A DNA stretch of 35,204 bases from Planctomycetota bacterium (GTDB taxonomy: Bacteria > Planctomycetota > UBA1135 > UBA2386): NCBI GenBank assembly GCA_016235155.1, contig JACRLW010000035.1, positions 1,481-36,684 on the forward strand, given 5' to 3'. Below, one piece after another: positions 8,401 to 16,190 of this stretch. The first letter of the stretch is position 1. Every line of letters begins with the position of its first letter. A program made the translations under genes and the position numbers. Below the pieces are notes generated by a model. It saw nothing but the letters and a program-made list of their open reading frames with translations, was not told the origin of the DNA and ran no database searches.

Positions 8401-9375
8401 TCACTCCTCGAGCCGCAAGTCGACTGGACGCGTCTCCAGACAACGACGCGTGATCGACCCGAAGCGGAACAGGTGCACCGGAGACACCACTTGGGCTTCA
8501 CCGGCTCCCGCGGCTTCGAGCCGCGAGACATGCGTCGCGCTCACAGGCCTGGTTGGATCCGGCTCGACGATCGTCACGAGTTGCGACCGGAGCGAAGCGT
8601 CGAGCCTCGCGGCGACGATCTCGGCCGTGGAGAGGAGGCGGCATCTGAACTCTCGCTGCTGCTTCGCGCTCGGCGGCTCGGGCACCTTCACCAGAACCTG
8701 GAACACCGTACCGTCGGGAAGCGAGCAACCGAATTCGTGGCGCGGACTCTTCGCTACCACGAACCGGGTGTTGCCCACGTGGATCGTCTCCTCGGACAGT
8801 TCGATCTCCAGTTGCGAGAACAGCCGCGAGAGCAGGTCGGCGTGCCGGACGTTGGCCTGCGCAAGCTGGGTCTCGTCCATCGACTCGCGAGGATCGCCGA
8901 AGAACTTCGCCGTGAGTTCGACGAGGTCATCGCTACTCGGTCGGCGAACCCAGTACGCGGTAGCGGCTCGGAACTCGAGGCTGGTGTCGAAGTGCTGGTT
9001 CTTGCCGGGGACCTTCAACCGTGCGTGCCAATGCCCTGCCGACTCGAGCTGGCTCTCGAGTCCCGTGGGGAATGGACCGTCTGGCCCGAGCGCGAACTCC
9101 AACTCACAGCAGTCCGTGGTCCTGGTGTTCGTGAATGCAAAGGCCGGCGCTCGTTCTCCCAGCGAGCCCAGGATCGCGTCGCCGAGTCGACGTTCGACGT
9201 CGGCGAGGTCGGGAATCTGGATCACCTGCTCCAGCTCTCTCACAGCTGCGGAGACGAAGATGGTCCGCAAAGCTCGATGGCCGGACCAAGGATCGTGGTC
9301 CTGAGCTTGCGCGCCGGTGGTGAGACCACCGAGTACGGCGACGACGATTCGTTCAGTTCTGCGTAGCTTCCACAT
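8401..9375 (-). CDS. Secreted protein of unknown family in the TIR/SLOG operon
   Basis: This 324-residue protein has a short arginine-rich N-terminus and a hydrophobic stretch ending in GAQAQD (about 9-26), consistent with a Sec signal peptide. The rest looks globular and soluble, with cysteines in a TDCCELE segment (about 92-98) and no motif I can assign. Its start overlaps the end of the TIR-transmembrane gene by 23 bp, and its stop is 3 bases before the ATG of the TPR gene, so it is embedded in the operon. Because the TIR-membrane protein upstream has a large region after its membrane helices, the two could meet in the periplasm; this is a guess from gene order. The start could lie a few codons downstream; the signal peptide favours the ATG at 9375. 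Confidence 0.72.
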   Translation of the reverse strand: MWKLRRTERIVVAVLGGLTTGAQAQDHDPWSGHRALRTIFVSAAVRELEQVIQIPDLADVERRLGDAILGSLGERAPAFAFTNTRTTDCCELEFALGPDGPFPTGLESQLESAGHWHARLKVPGKNQHFDTSLEFRAATAYWVRRPSSDDLVELTAKFFGDPRESMDETQLAQANVRHADLLSRLFSQLEIELSEETIHVGNTRFVVAKSPRHEFGCSLPDGTVFQVLVKVPEPPSAKQQREFRCRLLSTAEIVAARLDASLRSQLVTIVEPDPTRPVSATHVSRLEAAGAGEAQVVSPVHLFRFGSITRRCLETRPVDLRLEE

Positions 9376-10729
9376 CGCTGAGGGCTCCTGACAACGTGAT
9401 GTGCTGGGGTGCTGTCACCATTCCTCCCGCCCATTGCACTTCGACTTCCAGCGGGGCGTCGAGGGCAGGGGTCTTGGACCAGTTCACGGATTGGCTCACG
9501 CGCCATTGCATGACCACGGCGTCGATCGCCGTCGGCGTGAGGCCTGCTCTCGAAAGCTCCTCACGCCAGGCCGCGGTCCGTTCATCGAGTGCGTCGCCCG
9601 TGAGCGGATCCGCGCCGATCACGAGCGACCCCGCCGTGGGGTTCAGAGTCGCAACGGCGATCGTTCCGCCGCCGTCCTTCACCCGCACCATTGCGCCCGC
9701 CGCGGACATGACTCGCCGGTGGTGGATCCGCAACACGAGCACCGGTCGCGACTTGACGTCGTCCGGCACCATCACGATCGGGTCGCGGAACGCGCCCGCG
9801 GTCACGGGTTTGGGTGCGTAGCCGCCGACCTCGACCTGAACGCGCCGACCCCAGATCGGAGCGAAGAGGAGACGGTGCCACCGGGGATCCTCGCGATCGA
9901 TCGCTCCGCCGCGCAGGTGGGCGCCGCCGTCGGCTGCAACTACCTCGACGCTCATCGAGGGCAGTGCGGACTCCCTCCGCTCCACGGTGATCGGTCCGAA
10001 GTTCAAGCACACGGCGAGCACGACGCTCTTCACGACGATGGCGCGCAGCGACGTCGACCAGTCGAGCAACAAGCGCAGCACGCCGAGTCCTTTCAGCGCG
10101 GGAAGGTAAAGACCTGCCGCCATGGTGGCCGCAGCCGCGAGCACGGCCCAAACCTCCGGCAGATCGAGGCTCATCGCGACCCATGCGACGAGCGCGATCA
10201 CCAGCGCAAACGCCGACACGGTCCGCAGCAGCATCGACGCACGGCGGCGGCGATGCGCTCGCAACTTCCGCACGTCCGGTTGCCGGGCCTCCTCGCCCAG
10301 GACGTTCGCTATCGCGACGAGGAGCGCGCGGGTCGATCCGTCCTCCGGGTCGCTGCCGTCCCAGTCGCTGAGATCGACGTGATGCAGTTGGTCGCCCCAC
10401 GGCGTCGCGAGCCCATCCAGCGTCGCGGGCACGAGCACCTTTCGCGCGAGGCCGTCTTCGCCCTCGGGACGGACCCAGCGGGAACCGGCCGCGGCCTGGG
10501 ACCAGAGCACGAGCACACATCGCGCATGCTGGAGCGCGTGCCGGATGGCCGGCTCGAAGCGCTGTCCGCCGAGGAGCGACCAGCGATCCATCCACACCGA
10601 CCATCCGGTGCTCTCGATCACGCGGCCGACGTCCTCAGCGCGTACCTTGTCCGCGCTCGAGTAGCTCACGAAGACGTCGGCGCCTGGCGTGGGCTTGCGC
10701 TTGGTCCTTGGCGGTTTGGATCCTGTCAT
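9353..10729 (-). CDS. TIR-transmembrane protein, first gene of the operon
   Basis: This 458-residue protein has a TIR domain at about 17-110 (DVFVSYSSADK at the first strand, candidate catalytic Glu89 in SRWVRPE). A basic linker (RAHRRRR, about 157-163) leads to three hydrophobic segments (about 166-185, 190-210, 229-246), then some 210 residues of soluble beta-rich sequence. The positive-inside rule places the TIR domain in the cytoplasm; with three helices the C-terminal region would be periplasmic. That suggests a signalling receptor with an outside sensor and an inside NAD-cleaving domain (inference). I chose the ATG at 10729, close to the TIR domain; an upstream in-frame ATG near 10835 would add about 35 residues unlike TIR. 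It overlaps the next gene by 23 bp. The promoter probably lies in 10730-11030. Confidence 0.87.
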   Translation of the reverse strand: MTGSKPPRTKRKPTPGADVFVSYSSADKVRAEDVGRVIESTGWSVWMDRWSLLGGQRFEPAIRHALQHARCVLVLWSQAAAGSRWVRPEGEDGLARKVLVPATLDGLATPWGDQLHHVDLSDWDGSDPEDGSTRALLVAIANVLGEEARQPDVRKLRAHRRRRASMLLRTVSAFALVIALVAWVAMSLDLPEVWAVLAAAATMAAGLYLPALKGLGVLRLLLDWSTSLRAIVVKSVVLAVCLNFGPITVERRESALPSMSVEVVAADGGAHLRGGAIDREDPRWHRLLFAPIWGRRVQVEVGGYAPKPVTAGAFRDPIVMVPDDVKSRPVLVLRIHHRRVMSAAGAMVRVKDGGGTIAVATLNPTAGSLVIGADPLTGDALDERTAAWREELSRAGLTPTAIDAVVMQWRVSQSVNWSKTPALDAPLEVEVQWAGGMVTAPQHITLSGALSDVEATQN

Positions 10730-10750
10730 CGATGCGACCGGGCGCCCGCC

Positions 10751-10770
10751 ACTCGGACCCTGACCCGAGT
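10751..10770. promoter_or_regulatory. Inverted repeat upstream of the TIR operon
   Basis: ACTCGG and CCGAGT are perfect 6-bp arms separated by 8 bases (ACCCTGAC), centred about 32 bp upstream of the ATG of the first TIR gene. It could be an operator or a leader hairpin. Short GC-rich repeats are frequent by chance here, so this is weak. Confidence 0.25.
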
Positions 10771-10980
10771 AGAGGAGCGCCTCCTCCGAGCGAGGGGATG
10801 CTAGCCACTCCGATCGCCAGGTCGACCGGACCATCCCGTGCCACTGGGGTCCTGGGATCCGGCGATCCGTCCCTCTTTTCGCTCTCGCCAGTGCACGGAG
10901 GATCATGACCCGCCGACGAAACCGATCGCCGAGACGCCCATCCGGCGCTTCTCGAACCAAGATCCGTCCTGTATTCAGCT

Positions 10981-11002
10981 CTGACTTCCATCCAGAAGTC
11001 AG
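10981..11002. promoter_or_regulatory. Candidate autoregulatory operator of the toxin-antitoxin pair
   Basis: CTGACTTC and GAAGTCAG form a perfect 8-bp palindrome with a 6-base spacer (CATCCA), ending 28 bp before the antitoxin ATG. Phd/YefM-type antitoxins typically repress their own promoter by binding such palindromes. The arms are less GC-rich than their surroundings, which makes chance less likely. The rest of 10730-11030 holds the divergent start region of the TIR operon; I see no clear -35/-10 pair there. Confidence 0.55.
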
Positions 11003-11030
11003 CCCGCTTCTCGGGCCGATCACGCGAACC

Positions 11031-11285
11031 ATGACCCGCATCGCGATCCAGGATCTCAAGCGTCGACTCGCCGAAGTGCTTCGTCGCGTCGAGGCTGGCG
11101 AGTCCTTCGAGGTGACTCGGCACGGACGGGTCGTCGCGAGTCTGACGCCGCACGTGGAGGACTCGCGCCTGCATCGAGGCTCGAGGGTCGACGAACAAGG
11201 ACCGTGGACGACGCTTCCCAGCCTGAACCTGCAAGGGGAGGCGCTGCGCATCCTGCTCGAGGATCGGGCGAGCGAGGATCGGTGA
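11031..11285 (+). CDS. Phd/YefM-type antitoxin
   Basis: This 84-residue protein has the Phd/YefM N-terminal fold: MTRIAIQDLKRRLAEVLRRV, then GESFEVTRHGRVVASLTP, the usual strand-helix-strand pattern of the DNA-binding half. The C-terminal 40 residues (ending NLQGEALRILLEDRASEDR) should wrap the toxin. The ATG at 11031 was chosen over upstream in-frame starts (10905 onward) because the family motif begins at residue 1 and the palindrome at 10981-11002 would otherwise be coding. Its TGA overlaps the toxin GTG (GTGA), the normal coupling of antitoxin-first pairs. Confidence 0.87.
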   Translation: MTRIAIQDLKRRLAEVLRRVEAGESFEVTRHGRVVASLTPHVEDSRLHRGSRVDEQGPWTTLPSLNLQGEALRILLEDRASEDR

Positions 11286-11698
11286 TCCCCCGCGTCTACG
11301 TCGACTCGTCGGCCTATGTCGCGGCCCTCGTCGGCGAACCGCAGGGCCCCACCGTGGCGGCGCGGCTCGCCGGAGCGACGGTCGTCAGCAGCGTTCTGCT
11401 CGTCATCGAGACGGAGCGAACTCTCATGCGCCTGGCGCGAGAGCGACGCATCACGGCGACGGCCTTGCGCGAACGCCGCGATCAACTCGAGCGTGAGTTG
11501 CAGCGGATCGAACTCCGCGACGTCGATCTTGGCCTATGTGCGGACACGACATGGCCGGCCCTCGCGACGCCGCGCACGCTCGACTTGATCCATCTCCGCA
11601 CGGCGCTGTGGTTCCACCGCAGGTCGCCGCTCGCCGCGTTCCTCACGCTCGACGAGACGCAGCGCAACGCCGCGCGCGAGTTCGGCCTGCCGGCCTGA
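11282..11698 (+). CDS. vapC: VapC-family PIN-domain ribonuclease toxin
   Basis: This 138-residue PIN protein carries the acidic metal-binding residues in order: Asp8 (VDSSAYVAAL), Glu43/Glu45 (IETERT), Asp101 (TLDLIHL) and Asp124 (LTLDET). VapC toxins cleave tRNA or rRNA when freed from antitoxin. The GTG at 11282 overlaps the antitoxin stop and places the first Asp strand at residue 5, as usual; an ATG-initiated upstream start would be in the antitoxin gene. All catalytic acids are kept, so it looks active. The pair lies directly next to the TIR/SLOG operon, divergently oriented, in keeping with an accessory defence region. Confidence 0.88.
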   Translation: MIPRVYVDSSAYVAALVGEPQGPTVAARLAGATVVSSVLLVIETERTLMRLARERRITATALRERRDQLERELQRIELRDVDLGLCADTTWPALATPRTLDLIHLRTALWFHRRSPLAAFLTLDETQRNAAREFGLPA

Positions 11699-11701
11699 AT
11701 C

Positions 11702-11716
11702 CCGCGCGCGGCGCGG
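11702..11716. terminator. GC-rich hairpin between convergent genes
   Basis: CCGCGC and GCGCGG form a perfect 6-bp stem with a 3-base loop, 3 bp after the VapC stop and 15 bp from the end of the convergent secreted-protein gene. There is no T-tract, so termination is only a suggestion. Confidence 0.3.
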
Positions 11717-11731
11717 ACTCGCACCCGACGC

Positions 11732-13405
11732 TCAGATCGATCCGAGGAGGATGCGGACGCCGTTGGAGGTGAGCACGCCCAGCGCGTTGAAGCCGGGTGA
11801 GACGGTCACGGACTGGCCGTACATCAGTCCGCCGTTGAGCGCGGGGAGGTTCGGAATGCCCAGCACGAGCTGATGGGTCGAGCCGGTGATCCCGACGGTG
11901 ACCGTGGCGTCGTAGACGGCAGCCATGCGACAGTTCGGCGCGCCGATGATGCCGAGGTCGAGGCCCGGGGTGAGTTGCGTGAAACCGAGCGCGATGACGC
12001 CGGCGCCGGTCCCGGTCGGAATGCGCGACGTGTCGAGCACGAGGTTGCTGCCGAGCCGCGGGCGCTGGCCGAGGCCGAGGGTCAGCGGCGGGTTGTCGAC
12101 GTTGTAGGTCGAGAGCGGCAGTGCCGTGGCGATCTCGATGTTGCCCGGGTCCAGCGAGCCATTGCCCTCGCTCCAACCGATGACGATCGGATAGGAGCCG
12201 CCGCCGTTCTGGCTCATCGCGCCGTAGCGGTACTCGACGTCGCCGTTGAAGGAGAACGCGACCTGGAACGTGCTCGTCGTCGTCGCGGCAGCGTCGGCGA
12301 CGTTGTTCCAGGTGACGAGCAGTTCACCGGCGATGACGTCGTACTCGACGTGCATCGACGAACCCGAGGCTGCCGGGTTCATGTTCTTCCAGTGTGCCGC
12401 CCAGCGCGGAGCGGCCGCACCGAGCAACTCGCCGGTCGTCGGCGTGCCGTCGTTCGGAATCGAGGCCGGTGCCGGAACGATGTAGCCCTCGGTCGACACG
12501 TTGAGGTCGCTCGCGAAGCCCATCCCGCCGGCAAGCGGATGCGGGATCCCGAACGGCAACTGGTTGTTGGGGAACTGCGCCGCCGCCGAGAAGGTGAGGT
12601 CGGGTCCCGCCAGCGTGACCGGCGGACTCGTCGGCGGAGCGACCGGCGTGTTCGTCACCATCACGTCGTAGCCGGCGCGGGTCTGGTTCAACACCAGCTT
12701 GAACGCCGTCACCGGGTTCGGAACGCCGCCGGTGATGCCGAGGTTGAGGCCGACCGGGTTCGGGAAGAGCTGGTAGAAGCTGCGGTAGTACGCGTAGCAG
12801 CCCTTGTCGTACGGCTGCCAGGCCGCGACCGCGATCGGCGTGCCGCCGAGCGTGTAATGGATCGCGCCATTGAAAACGCGCGGCGTGAAGACGCCGCCCG
12901 AGAGGAAGGCGTTCTGCGCGGCGCCGGCGCGGATCGTCATCTCGGAGTTCGAGAAGATCGAGTTCGCGCATGAGCCGGGAATCGTCGTGCTGGTGCAACC
13001 CACGCCGTTCGTGTAGCCGAAGTTGTGATTGCTCGACTGCAGGGCCACGCCATAGCTGCCGGGCGCGAGCGCGAAGGGCGCCGTCAACGTGCCCTGGGCC
13101 ATGGTGCTCGGCCCTACGGCAGTCGTCGTCGAGCCCACCAGGGCCCACAGCGACGGATTCGCGACGTTGCCGAGGTAGGTCGTCGGACCGAGCCAGATGC
13201 TCAGCGTGCCGTTTCCCGCAGCGGTGTTCGCGCCGCAGAGGAAGTCGATCCGGGTGATGGTGACGGTCTGGTTGATCTGCAGGTCGAAGTAGAGACCGCC
13301 GCCGACGTTGCCCTGGTTGGTTCCGCCGGAGAGCGTCAGGAGCGGCGACTGGGCCGCACCGAGCGTGGTGAGCGCGAGAGCCGCGATGAGCGAGAGAGTG
13401 CGCAT
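11732..13405 (-). CDS. Secreted planctomycete-type protein with C-terminal GAPxC domain
   Basis: This 557-residue exported protein begins with a signal peptide (MRTLSLIAALALTTLGAAQ). The N-terminal part (about 20-190) is a beta-rich, Ser/Thr/Gly-rich domain (GLYFDLQINQTVTITRIDFL); the middle is a beta-sandwich-like region with FQVAFSFNGDVEYRYG (about 400). The last 90 residues carry LDLGIIGAPNC and end FNALGVLTSNGVRILLG, the same C-terminal domain as the neighbouring hydrolase at 13628-16057. That domain recurs in planctomycete secreted proteins; its function (anchoring or sorting) is not established to my knowledge. No catalytic motif is visible. The ATG at 13405 gives a clean signal peptide; upstream in-frame starts would bury it. 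Confidence 0.82.
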   Translation of the reverse strand: MRTLSLIAALALTTLGAAQSPLLTLSGGTNQGNVGGGLYFDLQINQTVTITRIDFLCGANTAAGNGTLSIWLGPTTYLGNVANPSLWALVGSTTTAVGPSTMAQGTLTAPFALAPGSYGVALQSSNHNFGYTNGVGCTSTTIPGSCANSIFSNSEMTIRAGAAQNAFLSGGVFTPRVFNGAIHYTLGGTPIAVAAWQPYDKGCYAYYRSFYQLFPNPVGLNLGITGGVPNPVTAFKLVLNQTRAGYDVMVTNTPVAPPTSPPVTLAGPDLTFSAAAQFPNNQLPFGIPHPLAGGMGFASDLNVSTEGYIVPAPASIPNDGTPTTGELLGAAAPRWAAHWKNMNPAASGSSMHVEYDVIAGELLVTWNNVADAAATTTSTFQVAFSFNGDVEYRYGAMSQNGGGSYPIVIGWSEGNGSLDPGNIEIATALPLSTYNVDNPPLTLGLGQRPRLGSNLVLDTSRIPTGTGAGVIALGFTQLTPGLDLGIIGAPNCRMAAVYDATVTVGITGSTHQLVLGIPNLPALNGGLMYGQSVTVSPGFNALGVLTSNGVRILLGSI

Positions 13406-13627
13406 GATGAAGCGAGTCTGGAAGGACAGGTTCTGGGGACAGGCCACGCTCGTACGCGACCGGCGAGCGACGAGGGCCGCAACTCGCGTGGCGACGGGCC
13501 GGGATGGTAGCGCGGAGCGGCAGGCTCGGGGTTGCGAGGTGCTGCACATGCCGCGTTTCTCCTGCAGCGTACGACCCGGGCCCGTCGCCTCGATTCGGGA
13601 TGCCGTTTGGTGACGGCGTCCAGACCG
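13406..13627. other. Intergenic region between two secreted-protein genes
   Basis: This 222-bp gap separates two minus-strand genes. It should hold the promoter of the 11732-13405 gene, but no convincing -35/-10 pair is visible. A small hairpin (GCCGT, 6-base loop, ACGGC at 13602-13617) lies just after the stop of the upstream hydrolase gene and may mark its transcript end; there is no T-tract. Confidence 0.3.
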
Positions 13628-16057
13628 TCAGTTCCCGATCCAACCGCCGATGCGGACGTCGAGGCCGTTGGTGAGCACGACGCCCAGTCCGTTCGCACGG
13701 GGGTCGAGCGCCGCGAACTGCGCGATCAGGTGAGCATCGACCAGGGCCGGATCGGCCGGGATCGCCATGGCGACGGATGCATCACCGCTCCGCGTGGCCA
13801 TCGTCGACTCGAACAGGACGGCGGGCGTGTAGAGAGTGCAGCCCGGCGCGCCGGCGAAGCCGAGGTCGAGCGTGGTCCTGGTCGTCCCCACCAGGGCGAC
13901 GCAGGCCGTCCCCGGCAATGCGCCGGCGAGCACGAAGTCGAGCCGACCGCCGATGTCGGCGGAGCCCGTGCCTCGCATCGACGGCGTGGCGGTGCTGCCC
14001 GGACACGCGGTGCCGAACGGCGCCATCAGGTCGTCGATCACGCGGAACGACGGGATCCCGACCGACGGGAACAGGTCGTGCGTCGGCCAGCTCCGGATCG
14101 TGTTGGCGAGATCGCTGAGCTGTTCGCCCTGTCCCGAGCCGAGGCCGCCGTCACCGTTGGCAAAGACCACGAACGAGAGACCGTCCTCACGCCGGCCGAT
14201 GAACGCACGGGTTCCTTGCAGGATGCCGTTGTGCCAGAACATGTCGAACGTGCCGCCGGAGCCGTCGGAGACCACTTCCTTCCACCAACCACGGCAGAGG
14301 CTGTTCGCTCCGTTCGCGACCGTCCACATGTCCGTCGTCGCGGTCTGGCCCAACAGCGGGTTGAACACCCCGAGATCGAAGGCGGCGAGCACCTTGGCGA
14401 AGTCGGGCGCCGCCATCACGTAGGCACCGTGCGCGTCCATGTTCGGTTGATTCCAGCCGCCGTACTGGCTCGCCACCCACGGGCGGTCCACGTCGTTCAC
14501 GCTCTGCGAGATGCCGTAGACGCGCGGGTGGTAGAGCACTTCGTTCGCGAATGCGTCGGCGCGGTGCGAGCGACCGACACGCGGTCGCGTCACGCCGAGT
14601 GGTCCGAACACGCGGCTCTGGAGGATCTGCGCGAAGGTCTGCCCCGGGATGCGGGCCTCGAGGATGCGTCCGAGCAACGTGAACCCGTAGTTCGAGTACT
14701 CGAAGTCCGTGCCCGGCGAGAAGTCGAGCATCTGCCCCTGCATGTAGGTGCGGATGTCGGTCGGCGACACGGGGAGCGGCACGCCGAGCGAGTTCGCGAC
14801 GGTCGAGTCGATGAACATCGGGTCGTAGTTGCTGCCGGTGTCCGAGCGGTCCCAACCACCCTGGTGCTGGAGAAGGTGCTGCACGGTGATGTCGTTGCAG
14901 CGCGTGTCCGTGAAGGCCGGGTTGCCGAAGTAGCTCGCCATCGACGACCCGTAGTCGAGCTGCGCCGGGTTCTTCTGGATCTCCTGGTGGATCGCGATGC
15001 TGGTCAACGGCTTGTTGCACGACGCGATGCGGAACAGGCTCGTCGGCTGGGTGATCGGGTAGCCCTGCGGCGCCCAGGTGTAGCCCTTGCCGAGCACGAG
15101 CCGGTGGTCCTTCACGATCGCGAGTGACGCGCCGTGAATCGCGTTGTTCTGCATGTAGTCCTGCATCCACGCGTCGAAGGCCGCCAGTTCGGGCGGGTTC
15201 GCTCCGGTCGTCGTCCACTGTCGCGGCAGGGGGCGATCGGTCGCGGCCCACACGGCTGCGAAGCGACGACCATTGCCGCTGCCCGAGGCCTGAACGTCGA
15301 CGGGGTAGTAGCCGAGCTGGTTCCAGTACTGGTCCGCGAGCGCCTGGTACTGGGCCGACGTCATGTCGTGGTGCGCGATGCATTGGCCGACGTACGTGTC
15401 GCTCCACAGCGTGACGAACTTCGAGCTGTCGTCGTTGAACGCGACTCGCTCGGGACGCACCCAGGACTGCGTCATCGCCTCGAAGCGAGCCTGGTGGTCG
15501 CTCGCGCCGTCGGCGCGATACCAGCCCCAGCCCTCGAACCCCACGATCGGCTCGAATGCGGCGACGTAGCGCGGATCGGCGGCCGAGCCGTAGACGTCGA
15601 CCGTCGCGATCTTCCAGCCGTTGTCATACGCGGCGGAGACCTCGGTCTTGAGCTGCTCGAGGGTCACGTTGTGACGCGCATACGCGGCGTAGCCGGTCGC
15701 CTCGAGCACGCCGGCGAAGCGCGCGTCGCCGCCGGTGCCGCGGGCCGTGAGGATGGTCGGCGCGTGCGTCGCCTGGTTGGCTGCGAGCAGCGCCTGATAC
15801 TCGCCCGACGTGAGACCGTGGAACCCGATGAAGTTCGGGCCGGCGCGATGGACCCAGACCGCGGCATAGAGCGGACTCCCCGTCGTGCCGTAGGCGGTGA
15901 GCGCGATCGGGCGGTAACCCGAGTTGCTCAACGTGTCGAACTGGATCTGGTGCGCGGCGCCATCGACATCGTGGTAGGCGGCGACCTGGGCGAGCGCGGG
16001 AACGGACAGGAGTGCGCAGGCGGCGAGCGCGGCGCGGGTCATACGGAACGGGTTCAT
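13628..16057 (-). CDS. Secreted class-C beta-lactamase-fold hydrolase, polyglycine-hydrolase-like
   Basis: This 809-residue exported protein (signal peptide MNPFRMTRAALAACALLSVPALA) starts with tandem repeats of about 50 residues (about 27-275) of the type GYRPIALTAYGTTGSPLYAAVW and EYQALLAAN. These resemble the bacterial tandem repeat domain found in fungal polyglycine hydrolases. A class-C beta-lactamase-fold domain follows (about 290-660) with all three active-site motifs: Ser346-x-x-Lys349 in RIASCNKP, Tyr454-Ser-Asn in FEYSNYG, and His609-Asn-Gly in FWHNG. The C-terminus (about 690-809) has the LDLGFAGAPGC domain shared with the downstream neighbour. It is likely a serine peptidase or esterase acting outside the cell; substrate unknown. 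The ATG at 16057 follows a GAG-type ribosome-binding site and starts the signal peptide. Confidence 0.87.
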   Translation of the reverse strand: MNPFRMTRAALAACALLSVPALAQVAAYHDVDGAAHQIQFDTLSNSGYRPIALTAYGTTGSPLYAAVWVHRAGPNFIGFHGLTSGEYQALLAANQATHAPTILTARGTGGDARFAGVLEATGYAAYARHNVTLEQLKTEVSAAYDNGWKIATVDVYGSAADPRYVAAFEPIVGFEGWGWYRADGASDHQARFEAMTQSWVRPERVAFNDDSSKFVTLWSDTYVGQCIAHHDMTSAQYQALADQYWNQLGYYPVDVQASGSGNGRRFAAVWAATDRPLPRQWTTTGANPPELAAFDAWMQDYMQNNAIHGASLAIVKDHRLVLGKGYTWAPQGYPITQPTSLFRIASCNKPLTSIAIHQEIQKNPAQLDYGSSMASYFGNPAFTDTRCNDITVQHLLQHQGGWDRSDTGSNYDPMFIDSTVANSLGVPLPVSPTDIRTYMQGQMLDFSPGTDFEYSNYGFTLLGRILEARIPGQTFAQILQSRVFGPLGVTRPRVGRSHRADAFANEVLYHPRVYGISQSVNDVDRPWVASQYGGWNQPNMDAHGAYVMAAPDFAKVLAAFDLGVFNPLLGQTATTDMWTVANGANSLCRGWWKEVVSDGSGGTFDMFWHNGILQGTRAFIGRREDGLSFVVFANGDGGLGSGQGEQLSDLANTIRSWPTHDLFPSVGIPSFRVIDDLMAPFGTACPGSTATPSMRGTGSADIGGRLDFVLAGALPGTACVALVGTTRTTLDLGFAGAPGCTLYTPAVLFESTMATRSGDASVAMAIPADPALVDAHLIAQFAALDPRANGLGVVLTNGLDVRIGGWIGN

Positions 16058-16096
16058 CTCGGGTTCGTGCGGGAGTGGTTCGGGAGGAGAGGCGCG

Positions 16097-16110
16097 GGCC
16101 GTGATCGGCC
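16097..16110. repeat. Short inverted repeat upstream of the secreted hydrolase gene
   Basis: GGCCG and CGGCC arms with a TGAT spacer lie about 40 bp upstream of the ATG at 16057. It could be an operator. Short GC palindromes are common by chance in this composition. Confidence 0.2.
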
Positions 16111-16190
16111 AACCCTCCACAGCGGCATGTCCCGCCCGAACCTGGTACCGAACCGCCGAAAGCGCGCTTTTCCCGGCGGTGGACGGGACG

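Noticed and set aside
9353..11485. Extended 710-residue form of the first TIR protein starting far upstream
   Set aside because: The added N-terminal 250 residues are antisense to the toxin-antitoxin genes and arginine/serine-rich; the TIR domain starts just after the ATG at 10729.
13602..13617. GCCGT/ACGGC hairpin as an intrinsic terminator
   Set aside because: Only 5 bp with a 6-base loop and no T-tract; kept only as a remark on the intergenic region.
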